In this document: positions 1 through 13,400 of the stretch, one piece after another
Position numbering within the stretch: the stretch's first letter is position 1
Layout: the number at the start of each line of letters is the position of its first letter
Assembly (NCBI GenBank): GCA_000711775.1
Contig: ARYC01016986.1
Location: 279,168-343,167, forward strand
Length of the DNA: 64,000 nucleotides
Direction: 5' to 3'
Source of the DNA: Oxytricha trifallax
Taxonomy: Eukaryota; Ciliophora; Spirotrichea; Sporadotrichida; Oxytrichidae
The notes under the pieces: generated by a model
What the model saw: the letters and a program-made list of their open reading frames with translations, nothing else
Database searches by the model: none
What the model was told of the DNA's origin: nothing
Made by a program: the position numbers and the translations under genes

Positions 1-1930
1 AAAGTTCAAATTTAATATTATTTAAAAGGTTTTTTGCATTTTTTAATTTATAATATAATAGTTTATTCCATTAATGCAATTTTTAGGAATAATTTATAAT
101 TAAACAAGGTTTGATAGAATTTTATAAATTTTATATTTATCCAATCAAGATAAATGTTCTTTCATAAATATTGTGTATAATTTTTTAAGTGATTTAAAAT
201 TATAGATATTGCAATTAAACAATTGAATTTCCTTATTCTCTTGAAGTCAAATTTTGTATAATGATGGAAAGATAAATAGTATTGCTATATATTAATAACA
301 TAAATATTTAATAATATTTCCATATAATTATAGCTGAATATTTGGAGGAAAAAGATTTTGTCACTTTTCTGTAATATTTTAATTTATTTTTAAAAAAATA
401 AAGCATTCTGGTTCTCAATATATAACTATTTGTTAGATTTTCTTATGCTTATTTAATAGAATTATAAACAGTGTATTAATAAAAGCTCATTACATTTTAC
501 TGCATTAAAATTCCTTAAATTATTGTCAATAGTCATTCTATTATGAAATTTTGAAAACTATTAAATAAATCAAATTTATTCTCTTTAAAATTAAAATTAT
601 ATAAATTAAGTTCTGTGATAACTAACATTTTTGATAGCTATATTTTAATATAAGAAGAGGGAGGTGATTCTCTCATTATATTAACAAATTTTAATTTTTT
701 CTATTATTACCAAACTAAATAATTTATAAAATTTATTTACATATTAAATTTAAGATTTGCATTTAAAATGAACTACAAGTTTAAGAAGAGGGGGGGAGAT
801 AGTAAGCGGCATATTAAACGTATTTTCAAATATATTAGCATCAAATATTCAGGTTGACACTAATTCAGATCACTAAAACTTATACCAAACGTAAAGTTAA
901 AAGTCAGGTTGAATATAAAATTAATTACCAGTGTGTGAAAAATTTATCTAAGAGAACAAAATTAAAGTATAAGTATTTTGTTTCTTAAAAAAATGAACCA
1001 TTATTTAATAATTAATTTCTCCTATTAAATTAATGTTTGCAATAAGAATATATGATAATAATTATAATAATATAGAAATAATAAAAATTAGAATAATAAA
1101 TCATTATTTTTTTTGAATTTCCCTGCCAAAATCAAATTTTTCATTAAAAGCAAAGCATACTTTATTTTTTATTTTTCTTTACAAATAAATCAATAAAAAT
1201 TAAAAGTAAAATAAGTCATTTTATAATAGACTTTGATTTTGATAGAGAAGTGCCTTTCAATCACAAAAATAAAATAAATAGTGATGAGTGATTATGGTTT
1301 TCCAACCTAATCCCTAATTAATATTTTACTATTAACTATAGTATATAAAACCCAAGATACATTCCTTTTTGGTGTTTATTTTTATAATATAAAGGACATT
1401 TAATTCTTTTTATGTCAAGAAATATAATTTATTATTTACTTTTTTTAATTCAATTTTTATAATTGTTTTAAAAAAATAATAATTTGAATTATACTTATTA
1501 AATTCTATATGAGCTAACTGATATTCTAAATTTTTAGGATTTATTAACCATGAAATAAAAAATTAATTGTTTTTAATACATAATTATTTCTTAAACTATA
1601 TTTACTATATACTTATTTTTATAAGAAAATTAAAAATCTAAATAAACAATGTATTAATGGCTTATTGTATTTATCGAAGCATTTAATTTTATTTAATATG
1701 CAAGTTTATTAGATTTTATTTCCAATTAAATTCATAATTCTTCATGCGAAATCTTTTAAGTATAATTCTTCATAATTTTTATGAATTTAAATTTTATTTC
1801 CCCAAAATTCAACAAAATTGATGAAAATTAATTAACTTCTATATATGTTTTAATGAATGTATTACTGACTATTCCAGACACTTTAAACTTTATTTAAAAC
1901 TCAAGCCTGTGTTATAGTTTTGACAAACCT
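1..1930. other. AT-rich stretch, no gene recognised
   Basis: Extremely AT-rich sequence with short poly-A and poly-T runs. With TGA as the only stop, long open frames occur here by chance, and none has a protein-like composition. Short G-runs near 655-665 and 785-797 may be remnants of short mobile elements but show no paired end. Confidence 0.5.
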
Positions 1931-1933
1931 AAA

Positions 1934-2330
1934 TCAAAGTATGTTTTTTACAAAATAAAAGCAACAAGCGATGGAAACAATAGCTCTTATGAATGCAAAT
2001 AGATAACTTCGCAGTAAATCTAAAATCTCCCTGTTGATTTCCATATTGATTACGCAGAATTCCTTGAGCAAAAATAAATGATATTTCTCATTGGGAAAGT
2101 TGATAAAAATGTCTAGGGCTAACAAGCCTCATCATTAGTTATGATTGACTACATCAACATGTTAGTAGTCAACAAGGTAACATTTAAAGATGTTTTCACT
2201 GGTATTATCTGAGGATGGTTTCCCCTTAGACAGATGAGATTGGATCGCCAAAAGTCAAAGTATGAATATCTGATCAAACCTATCTGGATGGCTTAAGCCC
2301 CAGTATTAATTTCCATACAGCATTATATAA
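1934..2330 (-). other. GC-raised island, possible coding block or small RNA
   Basis: Base composition is clearly less AT-rich than on either side. On the minus strand one frame is open across most of it, and another frame at 1934-2125 encodes a hydrophobic peptide ending in TGA. The stretch also has a short inverted repeat (TTGACTAC...GTAGTCAA near 2144-2170). It could be a coding block of a neighbouring minus-strand gene or a small RNA gene. No pointer pair was found, so the call is tentative. Confidence 0.25.
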
Positions 2331-2581
2331 TAATAATAATTCACTGGTATTAAACAGTTTATTGTAAAAAAGGATTCTCAATAGTTATATATTCTACACA
2401 ATAATCTTAAACTTAAATATAATATGGAAATGATATGTGATTGATAATAAATTTAGATATTAATGATATTACTTAATATTTCAATTTTTTTGGAGAAATT
2501 ATAGGTAATTTATAAACAAATAATTTTAAAAATATAATGTTTTAATGGCATTCATTAATTTTTCCCTTACTATGCAGCATC

Positions 2582-5500
2582 TAATCAGGAAGAAAATTAT
2601 TTAATACCTAAGAAATTCATTTATAGTATGGAAGAAGGTGATAATCTTATTTTTTAAATTTCAATTAAAAAATAATTAATGATTATTGTTTAATTTTAAA
2701 ATAATTTTATTTTGTGAAAAATATGAAATAAATTAACTTGTTTTTATAGTGAAATAAAATACAAATTATAGTATTTTTATTCATTATAAAAATACTATTA
2801 CAACTCAAGTAATAATATTATCATCAATGAGTGAGATAGGAAGGCAGATTGATTAAAGAAAGAGAGATGGAAATTTGTCCTCAAATTAAGAGTACCTTCA
2901 AAGACCTCCAATATCTTCAGTACTTGCACAAAATCTTTCGAGTAATATAAATTGACTTTAAATAATTATTCAGTATCTTTAAATTAAAAAATAGTTCAAA
3001 CTTAATAAAAATTATCATTTAAAAATTCATTGTGAAGAATCATTTGACTCTTAATTATAAAATATAGAAGAATTAATTATGAGTTACTAATAAGCTTAAA
3101 AATTTGCCCTAATTATTTTGTTGTGGTACCAAGTTTTATAAGTAATTTTATAATTGAGAATAATACTCTTAAAAGAGAGTAGTCATATTTAGATTGATGA
3201 TATTTACTTGGAAAAATCCTTGTAGCTTTAGACTTTATTGCTAGATATGATTTATAAGAGATTATAATTCTGACAACATAAGACAAAGATAAAGTTAGCG
3301 AGATTAGTGCAGCATACAATATAGGGTATTGAAGAGTTTAATTAACTTGTCTGCTTTCAAAGAGACTTGAAGCCGAAATATCATGCTTGACTTTTAACAC
3401 ATTAGAGCATATAAGGAATAAATATTAGATGTTAACCATAACTTAAATAATATCTAAGATTAATTCTTTATGATTTAATTTATTTTTATTGATAAAATTA
3501 TAGAGCCACATTCTATTCCAAACTAGATATAGCTTTCAGATAAAATGCGGTATAATATGACTACTATAGTTTATTTATTGTAAATTAAAACCACATTTTG
3601 TTTATTAAAAATAACATTGAACCTTTTTATTATTACAGTTATTTATTATATATCACTCTTATTTAATAAATAACTTAAACATTTTTTCAATATTAGCAAT
3701 CAAAATTGTATAAAGATATATTCAAGATTTTTACCAATGAAAATTCATTTAAATTACTAAAATAAATATTGAGATTTAAAATGCTAGATAGTTTCACCTC
3801 TGAGAAGCAAACAAACTTCACTTTATTTAAGTTAACTAATATTTTTAAATAAAAAAAGAGATTAATCTTCAATAACTGTATTTTATACTCACCCATATAA
3901 CCGTAAGGAATGCCCAATATTTTTTGCATTCTAAACAATTATTTAAATTTATTTTTTTGTATTTAATTTTTGATAAGCTTTTGCTCAAGTAATTTACGAC
4001 TGAGAAGAAATTCCTGCTTATAAAACAGTCTTAATAAAAACCAAAAGTTATCATTTGTGATTCTAGTAATGTCTATTAAAATAATTACAAGATTCTCAAT
4101 CTAGGAGTTGAAGTAAATAACATTTTCTTAGGAAACAATATTATATAATAAATAATGCTTGTAAACTAATATTAGGATATATAATTTACAATATTTTAAA
4201 ACTTATATTTAAATAATAATAATTAAACACAATGGTTCATGCTATATGATTAATTTAATTAAATTTATTTATTAATAGAGAATAAATAATAAACTTTCAA
4301 ACGGTAGAGACAATTTTTGTGACAAACTTCATAGATAATTTAAATTTAAGATGAAATTAATGCTTGTTTCTTATATATTTTTAAATCAATTAAATAGTTA
4401 ATAAAAGTTGATTATAAAAAATTATGAAGTTATCTTACCTTAATGACTTCTTAAGTTAAAATATAATATAAACTAAGAAAAAGATCTCAATAAGTTTTAT
4501 AATTAATCTTACCATGATCTTGAATATAGCGCGTGGTTTAAATAATTAAAACTATGTTTATATATTATTTGAAGTAATAGATACTTTTTATTGCAGACTA
4601 ATTAAAAATAATATTTCGAATGAAAATTTTCATTTTTAATTTAAAGATAATCACTTTATTATATTAAACCATTTACAAAGGTATAATATCTCTCATATTT
4701 TAAAGAGTTTATAAATGCTTTATGTATTTTCATTTCATTAAAATAGAGTTTTTTTATAAATAAAATTAACATCTTTCCTTCCACTCTATTCTATTTTAAA
4801 CATTAAGATACATTACTTTTTACTTGGTTTAAAAAAGAATTAACATAATTCTTTAGATAAAACTAGTATCTATTTTTAAATTTTAATTATTAATTTTAGT
4901 CAGAGACTGTAATTTATTTCATAAATCTTTATTTTATAATAGCGACGAGATCATCTACAAGGATGTAAAAACTAGGACATACAATTTGGCCTAAATAAAT
5001 TACAAAGATAAATGCATTAGTAAATAGACTGTTCTTATATAATCATCGGGAGACCCTATTAAATACGTTTAAACTCATAAAGGATACCCAAATCACATAT
5101 TTATGGCAAATTTAAAAGCAATTTCAGTTGTTAAATATGACTTGGATAAGGAAAAAAGCGAGATTATCCACTATTGCAAAAAAAAAATAATTATTAGGAG
5201 AGTTTTATAATAATAGAGTTAAAATATTATTTTGATAAGTGCAATATGTAATTAAGATTTTGAATAAAATAATTAAAAGTGTTATATTAATTATAGATTT
5301 TTTAATTAAATTTAGTAGTAATCAAATTTTCTGGAATTTAGGCTTTTATTAAACAACTATCTAAACCCTTTCAATAGTTTGATTGAAAAAACCAGAATAT
5401 TAAGCTATCCTTTGTTCAATTTTATGCTTTAAATACTTGATAAAGTAATAATTACGAAGCTCGGAGATTATTTAAATTTTTTGCTGTTTAAATTTTTATT

Positions 5501-7440
5501 TGGAAATGATGATAAATGGTCAATCCAAAACTAATAATGTAATGAACTTATGTAAAACTTTTCATCACTTATGCTAATATTTTTTCTAACTTTTTATCTA
5601 AATGTTTTTAGAAAGAATGCAATTAAATTCAAACATAAAAATTTAATCAGTATCATTAAGACTTAAAAATATTGATGCATTTCTTTTCTATACAAATGCT
5701 TCTTCACCAATTTCTAGAGCTCAAAATATCTGCCTAATATGTTATCTTACAAGACTGTTAATGACTTTAATATTCGATCTTATAAGACAAATTTATATAT
5801 CAGATGATTATATAAAAATGATTTAACAGAATTATGAATATTCATTCATACTTACATTTAATTTACTATTACTATACTTAAAAAATTAATCAAGCAATAA
5901 AAGAGAGCATAATAGGCTATTATTTATAAGAATCTTACTATATATAAAATTAGGTATTAATTCATTTATATGCTGCTAAATAAAGCATCAATAGCACAGT
6001 TTAAACAAGGATAATTATTATAATAATGTAGCCCATAAACATAGGATTTTCGTAATCACAAATAATTAAAATCCTAAAGCCATTATAATATGCTATCTAG
6101 CCAAATTAAATATGAAACTACCCCAAATAATGAAAGAAATTTTTTGGATAAATATTCTGTCAGACTTTAGATCAAATTTTATTTCTACTTTGAGCAAATA
6201 ACTTATAAATTATAAAAATTAGCTATATGCTAATTATATAGTTTAAATAATATTAAAGTAAATATAATTTAATTTATTATCTATCAAATCAATAGTCATT
6301 TTACAATATTATGATATTTAAATAAATAAAAATCAATTAAAATAAAAAACCAAATTAAAAAATTTATAATTCATAATTTACCTAATTATGTGATATAATT
6401 TTTTTTTAAATTTATAATAGAAATCAAAGAATGATTTAAAATGCTCATTCAAATATTTAATAATTCATTAACAATCAAAATACTACCAAAGAATTTTCAA
6501 TTGATAATTTTTTTTAATTTAATTATTGTAGGAATACATTTGAAATTGGGAAATTATATTTAATTAAATTAATTTTAAATCAAAATATTGGCAGTTAAAG
6601 TTGTCCAATTTAAACGATCTTGGGCTCATTCGATAGAGAATTCAAAATTAGCTGGACTTTGTTATTGGCGGTACTATTTTATCGCATCCCTGGAGCGAGA
6701 TAACTCGACTTTAATGTGAGGGTATAATTTAATGAATTTAGATGCATTTAATTAAAGTCGAGTTATCTCGCTCCAGGGATGCGATAAAATACTACCGCCA
6801 ATAACAAAGTCCAGCTAATTTTTGAATTCTCTATCGAATGAGCCCAAGATCGTTTAAATTGGACAACTTTAACTGCCAATATTTTGATTTAAAATTAATT
6901 TAATTAAATATAATTTCCCAATTTCAAATGTATTCCTACAATATTTAAACTATGTAAAAAAGAGTTAATCATTATTATTTGAAATTTTATTTTTTAATTT
7001 TATAAAAAATTTTATTTCCATTTTATCATAAAAATTTTTAATTATAAAAACATAGGATATTTCTAAAATCTCTGGATCTGTAAATGGATTACTAATGCTG
7101 ACAGATTCATATGCTTTGATTCTTAATAATCCAGTGCAAAGTAAGCTGATTGTGCAGATTTTTATTTAAAAAAAATTATGATCAACTTTTTAATTTGGAT
7201 AAGTATAGTTATAATTTAAGCATTTTAAGCAGAACTTAAACTTTAGCGATGAACCCATAGTTTATGAACTTTAAAATTCTATAAAAGCTAACGTTATGAA
7301 CAAAGATGGAACTCTACTATTCCTTAGCTTTAATGGGTTGACTCTTAAGGTCTTTGATTTAGTGAATATGTGCTTCATTGAAAGCTTAACAATGAAAATG
7401 GCTGATTATGAGGAGCCATTATAATAATAAAATCTTTGTT
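2582..7440 (+). CDS. Channel gene MDSs 1-7: N-terminus and propeller-like region
   Basis: Blocks, in inferred protein order: 2827-2946 (starts MSEIGRQ), 2582-2643, 3490-3562, 3998-4119, 4938-5181, 7065-7157 and 7229 to about 7430. The joined reading contains short beta-rich stretches such as VIICDSSNVYQ, LLMLTDSYALIL and GTLLFLSFNGLTLKVFDLV, which resemble WD40/propeller blades. The block holding the start codon lies downstream of the block that should follow it, so the order 2-1-3 would need unscrambling. The propeller call rests on pattern only. Further low-quality coding-like bits at 3160-3330 and 4505-4545 were not placed. Confidence 0.7.
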
Positions 7441-10400
7441 AAATTTGATAAATGTCATAATAATAAATAAAAGAAACTTTTCTTAATTTGACTGTAATTA
7501 ATTAAATTATAAATATTATATGAAATTGGTTTAATGATAATTAAATTTTACAAAAATATCTATATTTATTTATTTTTGTTAGTGGAAAAGAAAAAAATTA
7601 TAAAAACAGGGGGGGGAAGCGTTTATAACAAGTGGGAAGTTTCATGGAAAGTAAATTTCCAAAATAAAATAACTTTTAAAAATTGCTGTGTAGATAATAT
7701 GCATCATTAACAATATAAAAATAGAAGGTCAAGCAATTCTTTAGAATAATTACTCTGAAAAACTTTACTTATATAAACAGGAATCCCACACAAAAAAACA
7801 ATCCACCTTTATCATAAATCAAAATTAATTTAAAGACGAAAAGAATTTCTTATGTAGATAAATATTTAAAATGTTTCAGTTGAAAAGGCTAATTTATCTT
7901 AAAAATAATCTAAGTCCTTCTCTAATATTTGTAACTTTGTGTTTATAATGAATAACTAATGAGAAAAAAATTTAGAGAAAAATATTAAAAATTTTACTTG
8001 CCAGGAACTTCCCCCCAAAAATTATTTCCATATATGTAAGATATGAACTTTAATTTTTAGAAAATTTAAATACCATTTTTCATCAAATTAATAAATTAAT
8101 TATAAACGTTATTAAAAATTTTTAATTATAAATGTTGTTTTTTTTAAATTTCTTATTCCCATTTAGTAATTTTTGGAAGGGTGTATTTTGAGTAGGTGTA
8201 AAACTTTTTAAAATCTTAAATCGGTGCAGAATAAATTTTTTTCTTTATAAAAATCCATCCCCATTAATTATATAATATTTTATCACAATTTTATACTCAA
8301 AGTTTTATTAGGACTCTTTTTTATATCTAAGTAACATGACTACGCTTTAATACATTTATAATATTATAGAATCTTGCAAAACATATATAAATTAATTTAC
8401 TTGCTTTTATTTGTAATAACATATATATTTTTTTATTTCTATTATAAAAATGAAACCTATAGAAAAATAGAATCTATTTTCATTTGACTTTTTTATTAAA
8501 ATTTTTTATTAAGTTAGCATTATTATAGTAGAAATAAAAAAATATCTATATTATTATATATAAATGTAAGAAAATTAATTTATATATGTTTTGCAAGATA
8601 TTATAATATCTTAAATGTTTAAAAGTCTCGCCATGTAACTGAGATGTAAAGATTGAGTCATATTTTGACTTTAAGTATAAAATTGTCATTTAAAAGAAGA
8701 ATTTTAGGGGGATTAATTTTATCAAAGTATTAATTTTATTTTATACCGACTTAAAGTTTAAAAATTTTTTCCACCAACTTAGACCTCACCCCTCCCTATT
8801 TTCTTTAAATATCTTATCTAACTTTTATTGATGGAAAAAACCAATTGATTCTAAGAACATGTTAATCTTCAATAGCTCTTGTATTAATATTATTTTAATT
8901 ATTATCATAAATTAAAAATATTTTAATAAATGCTTATTCTTAATAATAAATTTACACAGCTTATTAAAAAAGGTATAATTCATTAACACTAAAAAAATAA
9001 TAATATAACAGTTTTCAAAATATCTGGAAACTAACTCAATCAAACTTTTTCCTCCTTTAATTTTTTAAAGTTTAAAATATTGCCAATAAAGTTAGTGTTA
9101 AAATCTAATATGTAAATTTCCACTTAAAAGCAAGAATTTGATTGCAAAAAATTAATAAATCTATTATAGTATGAAGAAAAAAACAATAAATTAGCAAGAT
9201 GAGGGATATTCCTTCTTGCCAATAAAAATATTATATAAATTAAGTTTTATATTAACAATCAGTAATAAAAACAACGAGTGGGTTTACACATCTAAGATAA
9301 CTTTGAATAACTTTTACGAATAAAAAACAAATACCATAATAAAAACCTAAAATTTATTCAATAATTCTATTGTTGTATAAATTTTGAGGAATTCAGTTAT
9401 AATTATTTCAATAGATATTAAAAATTTAAGGCTATTGGGATAAACAGTTTTTGTAGATATTGCTTTTAAGCAACACTTCAATAATTAATCGTATACAATT
9501 TTTTTAATCTATATATCTTGGTTAAAATAAAGCATACCTTATTAACATTTTTTAAGCAAAAATTCTATAAAGCATACTATACACCATCTTCCATTATAAA
9601 AACTCTATATTACATTTCCGCCATCGTGTCACATCACAAATCTTTTAAGTTATAGAAATGTATAATCTATTACATAGATGATGTTTTATCTTTTGTAAAA
9701 GATTTTTCTAATAAATGATAATTGAATTGTCTAAGCGAATGAGATTCATTAGAAATTATTGCTCTACAATTTTGGGTTGAAAGTATGTGATTATAAATAT
9801 GACAGTTGTAATCAGCCTAATAATTTGGATAAAAACTAATTAATTAGGAATAGAATATTAACTTTACGATAATAATTACAATTTTATCAATAATAAAGAA
9901 TCTAGCATTTAATATTTTCATTTAGAGTATAAGAATACAAATATATCCTTTTTAAATTAAAACTGTAAATAATTAATAATTTTTAGAGAGCTTAAAGATT
10001 CGAAGAATTAAGAGTTATATAAAAATCTTTTTGAATTTATAAAATTATGTTAATTTATTATTGTTTTTGACATTTATATAATGACATTAAAATTAAAGAG
10101 AATCTAATAAATGACTAAAAGTTTATAAATAATTTTATTGGGGTTTTCAATATATAACCATCATGACAAAGTAAAATTTAAAGATGACATTTAAATCGCG
10201 AAAGATAATGCAGCAAATAAGATAACTCTAGGGAGACACATAAAAAAACAAAAGATTTAATGAAATTTATTGTTTTAAATAATATTAAACATTTAAAAAA
10301 AATTCAAATCTATTATGTAAATATGAGAACTTTAAAGGTTTGTACTATTCAGACAGCTTTAATTATATATATAGATTTAACCTCAACTAATAAAATATTC

Positions 10401-13400
10401 GAAATCCCAATAATGAGATTATTTTTTTCTAGAAGAAGTTAAAAGCAAAATTTATAAATTTATATTATTTTATATATCTTATTTTGTTTGAATAGGAAAT
10501 TTGTTATATTTTTGCAAATTATTGTTTCTTTAAGGAGTATTTTCGGAGAATATTATAATACAAGCAACTTTAAATTAGATTATTTCCTTGCGGATGGACT
10601 CTGTGAGCAAAGACTTCCTATTTAAAGAGTAGATGTAGATTACCTGAATCAAAGGTATGATATATTCTGCGACATTGATTGGTAACCCATTCAAAACTAA
10701 AAACAAAAAATAGCTATATTTATATAAATAAATATACTAGTTTAATTTCTAAGGGATTATCTAACAGAATACATCACAAACTTGAAGTAAGAAAAATAAA
10801 TGGTAATAGCTAAGATTTTTTAGGAACTACTATGTCTTAAATATTTTCTATCGTTTTAATGAAAGTATTTAAAGGGGGTGAAATATTAATTCTCTAAATA
10901 AAAAATTTATAGTAATTTTTTTAAGCTTTTTATATTGATTTTATAATATAGTAAATAACATTAACTGAAAATAAATTTTCAGTTCACTTTTAATTTTATT
11001 AATGTTTTTTATCTCTTATTTTCTTTATTCACTTATTTTAAATGCATTATTTATTTTTTTTTTATTAAATTTTCACTCTATCAAAAATAAAAGTTATGTT
11101 CACATCGTATGAATATTAAAATTGAAGGAAGATAATTTAATTGAAGTGTTATTGTAATTGAATATAACCGAATTTTATATAAAATTATAAAGTTATTAAT
11201 TTTCATAAATGTTTATTCATCTCTAAGAAAATAAATTAATATTATAAAAATATTATCTATAAATAAATTTTCTATCTCCCTTATTATTAATTAAGTTTTT
11301 ATAATCAACAGATATTATAAATAATATTTTTAATTTTTTTCAGAATATAAAAATTAAAGCATTATTGAAATACTAATATAGTTAGATAGTTTGTTTTTAG
11401 AATTGAAATTAAAAGTACTAATATAATTTGAATGAAGTATAAAAAATGAATATCCGCAATTGATAATAATAATTAATCAATTTTTAACTATTAAAATAGA
11501 ATATTTAAGTGTTTACATTACTTTTGTGCAGTAATAATTTTTTACTGATGATCTTGAGACACTTGTTTCTGTAAGATCAATGGATGACCTAGAAATAATA
11601 GCATTACTAAAACGTAAAGAAGACATTTCAAAATTCCTTATGCATTATCCTTCTATTGGAAATTTAATATCCCTTATTGCATTTAGACCAAGAGTTTTGC
11701 AATATCTTATCAAACATTTTGAGCTTCAGAGTAAATAGAATATTCCAATACTCATGTTTTACTAACAGGGATAGTCTCCTTTAGATAGGGTTACTAAGAG
11801 CAATTTTTATTATACTAATTAGGCTTTATTTATAAGTTTAAAACCCGAGAGAGTTTTTTCTCAATTTTAAAAGTTTATGAACATTAGAACTGTTCTATTA
11901 AGCATTTAATTAATTTGCAACATGATTTATAATTAATCATAGAACCAATAAAACTATAATAAAGTTTTGGAGTATTAATTTTGATTTTTTCAAATATTAA
12001 ATTCAATCAGATTAAAAGTATAACGTATCTATTGGAAATTTTGGTGAGATTCTAAAATCATCACAGCTTTAATCACTTTATTGATAACAATTTTATTTCA
12101 TTAATAGAGAAACAAATAAATCTTAGTGAATATTTTGAGACCAATAAAACCTTAAATTATTTTACGTTTTAAGAGGTATATTTAATATCCTATTTAACGC
12201 TAATATTTAAAATTGAAAAGATTCTTTACTTTAGTTTTATACACTATTATCCTTAAATCATACATAATTTATATAAACATATTGAAAGAGTGTTCACTTA
12301 AAATAATTTATAAGCATTTCTTATATTTTTTTTAATTTAATTATAATGAAAATTGTCTAGTGAAATGTGTTCCTTATTCACTGAAATTTAATTTCATAAT
12401 ATTTAAGATTTAAAATATAAAATATAAATATGACTAAGTGTTCACACTCCCCCACCCCTCTCTTCATACCTAAACCGAGCCCTCTCCCCCAATTTTATAA
12501 TACTACTACTTTCATAATTAATTTCTTGTAATGCAAACCGATAATACATGCAATACAATTTTTATATGATTCTCTTTGTCCTTCGACCATTTTTAATACA
12601 AGCTTCTATAGGAAAATGTTATATAATCAAAGCAAATTTTATAAATTTAATACTATTATTTTTTATTCAAGAAAGCGCTTTCTAGATAAAAGTATGATAA
12701 CATCTAACTAGTATACCATAATTTTCCTAACCTAATTATCTTCCCTATTAATTAAGGAAAATTATGGTATACTAGTTAGATGTTATCATACTTTTATCTA
12801 GAAAGCGCTTTCTTGAATAAAAAATAATAGTATTAAATTTATAAAATTTGCTTTGATTATATAACATTTTCCTATAGAAGCTTGTATTAAAAATGGTCGA
12901 AGGACAAAGAGAATCATATAAAAATTGTATTGCATGTATTATCGGTTTGCATTACAAGAAATTAATTATGAAAGTAGTAGTATTATAAAATTGGGGGAGA
13001 GGGCTCGGTTTTAGTATGGAGAGAGGGGTAGGGGGAAAACCTCGGGGTGAACAACTTAGTATTTAATTAAATTAAAATTTAGACAAGAAATGAAATTATT
13101 AATCAATTTTATGAATACTTTGATGCTTCTTTAAATGTTTTTATCCTTTTTTTCTTAATTAAATTTAGCATTCATTTTATCTTATAAGAAGATTTGAGTA
13201 TTTAGAAATTAATATATATATATTAAAATATAAAACTATTAAAAAAATTCTTCATATTTATCTAGTATTTAATAAAGTATTATCTTGGTTAATTGGAAAT
13301 ATATATTTTTAATAACGAATTTCAAGTTAGTTTAGTTGTATAATATGAAGTTATCATTATTTAAATTTTTTTATCTTAATAATTTAAGAATAATCCAATT

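Larger units (their letters stand above)
5182..7068 (+). other. IES, pointer AAAA, carrying a foldback element
   Basis: AAAA at 5178-5181 (inside a longer A-run) and 7065-7068. Removal gives EIIHYCKISGSVNG in frame. The exact cut within the A-run cannot be fixed. Holds the palindrome at 6534-6943 and a weak TBE-end-like relic at 5363-5390. Confidence 0.65.

Noticed and set aside
2130..2330. tRNA gene
   Set aside because: No cloverleaf with a plausible anticodon stem and T-loop could be drawn.
5335..5560. Long open frame on the plus strand as a coding block
   Set aside because: Composition is that of AT-rich filler, and it lies inside an IES whose removal gives a better join.
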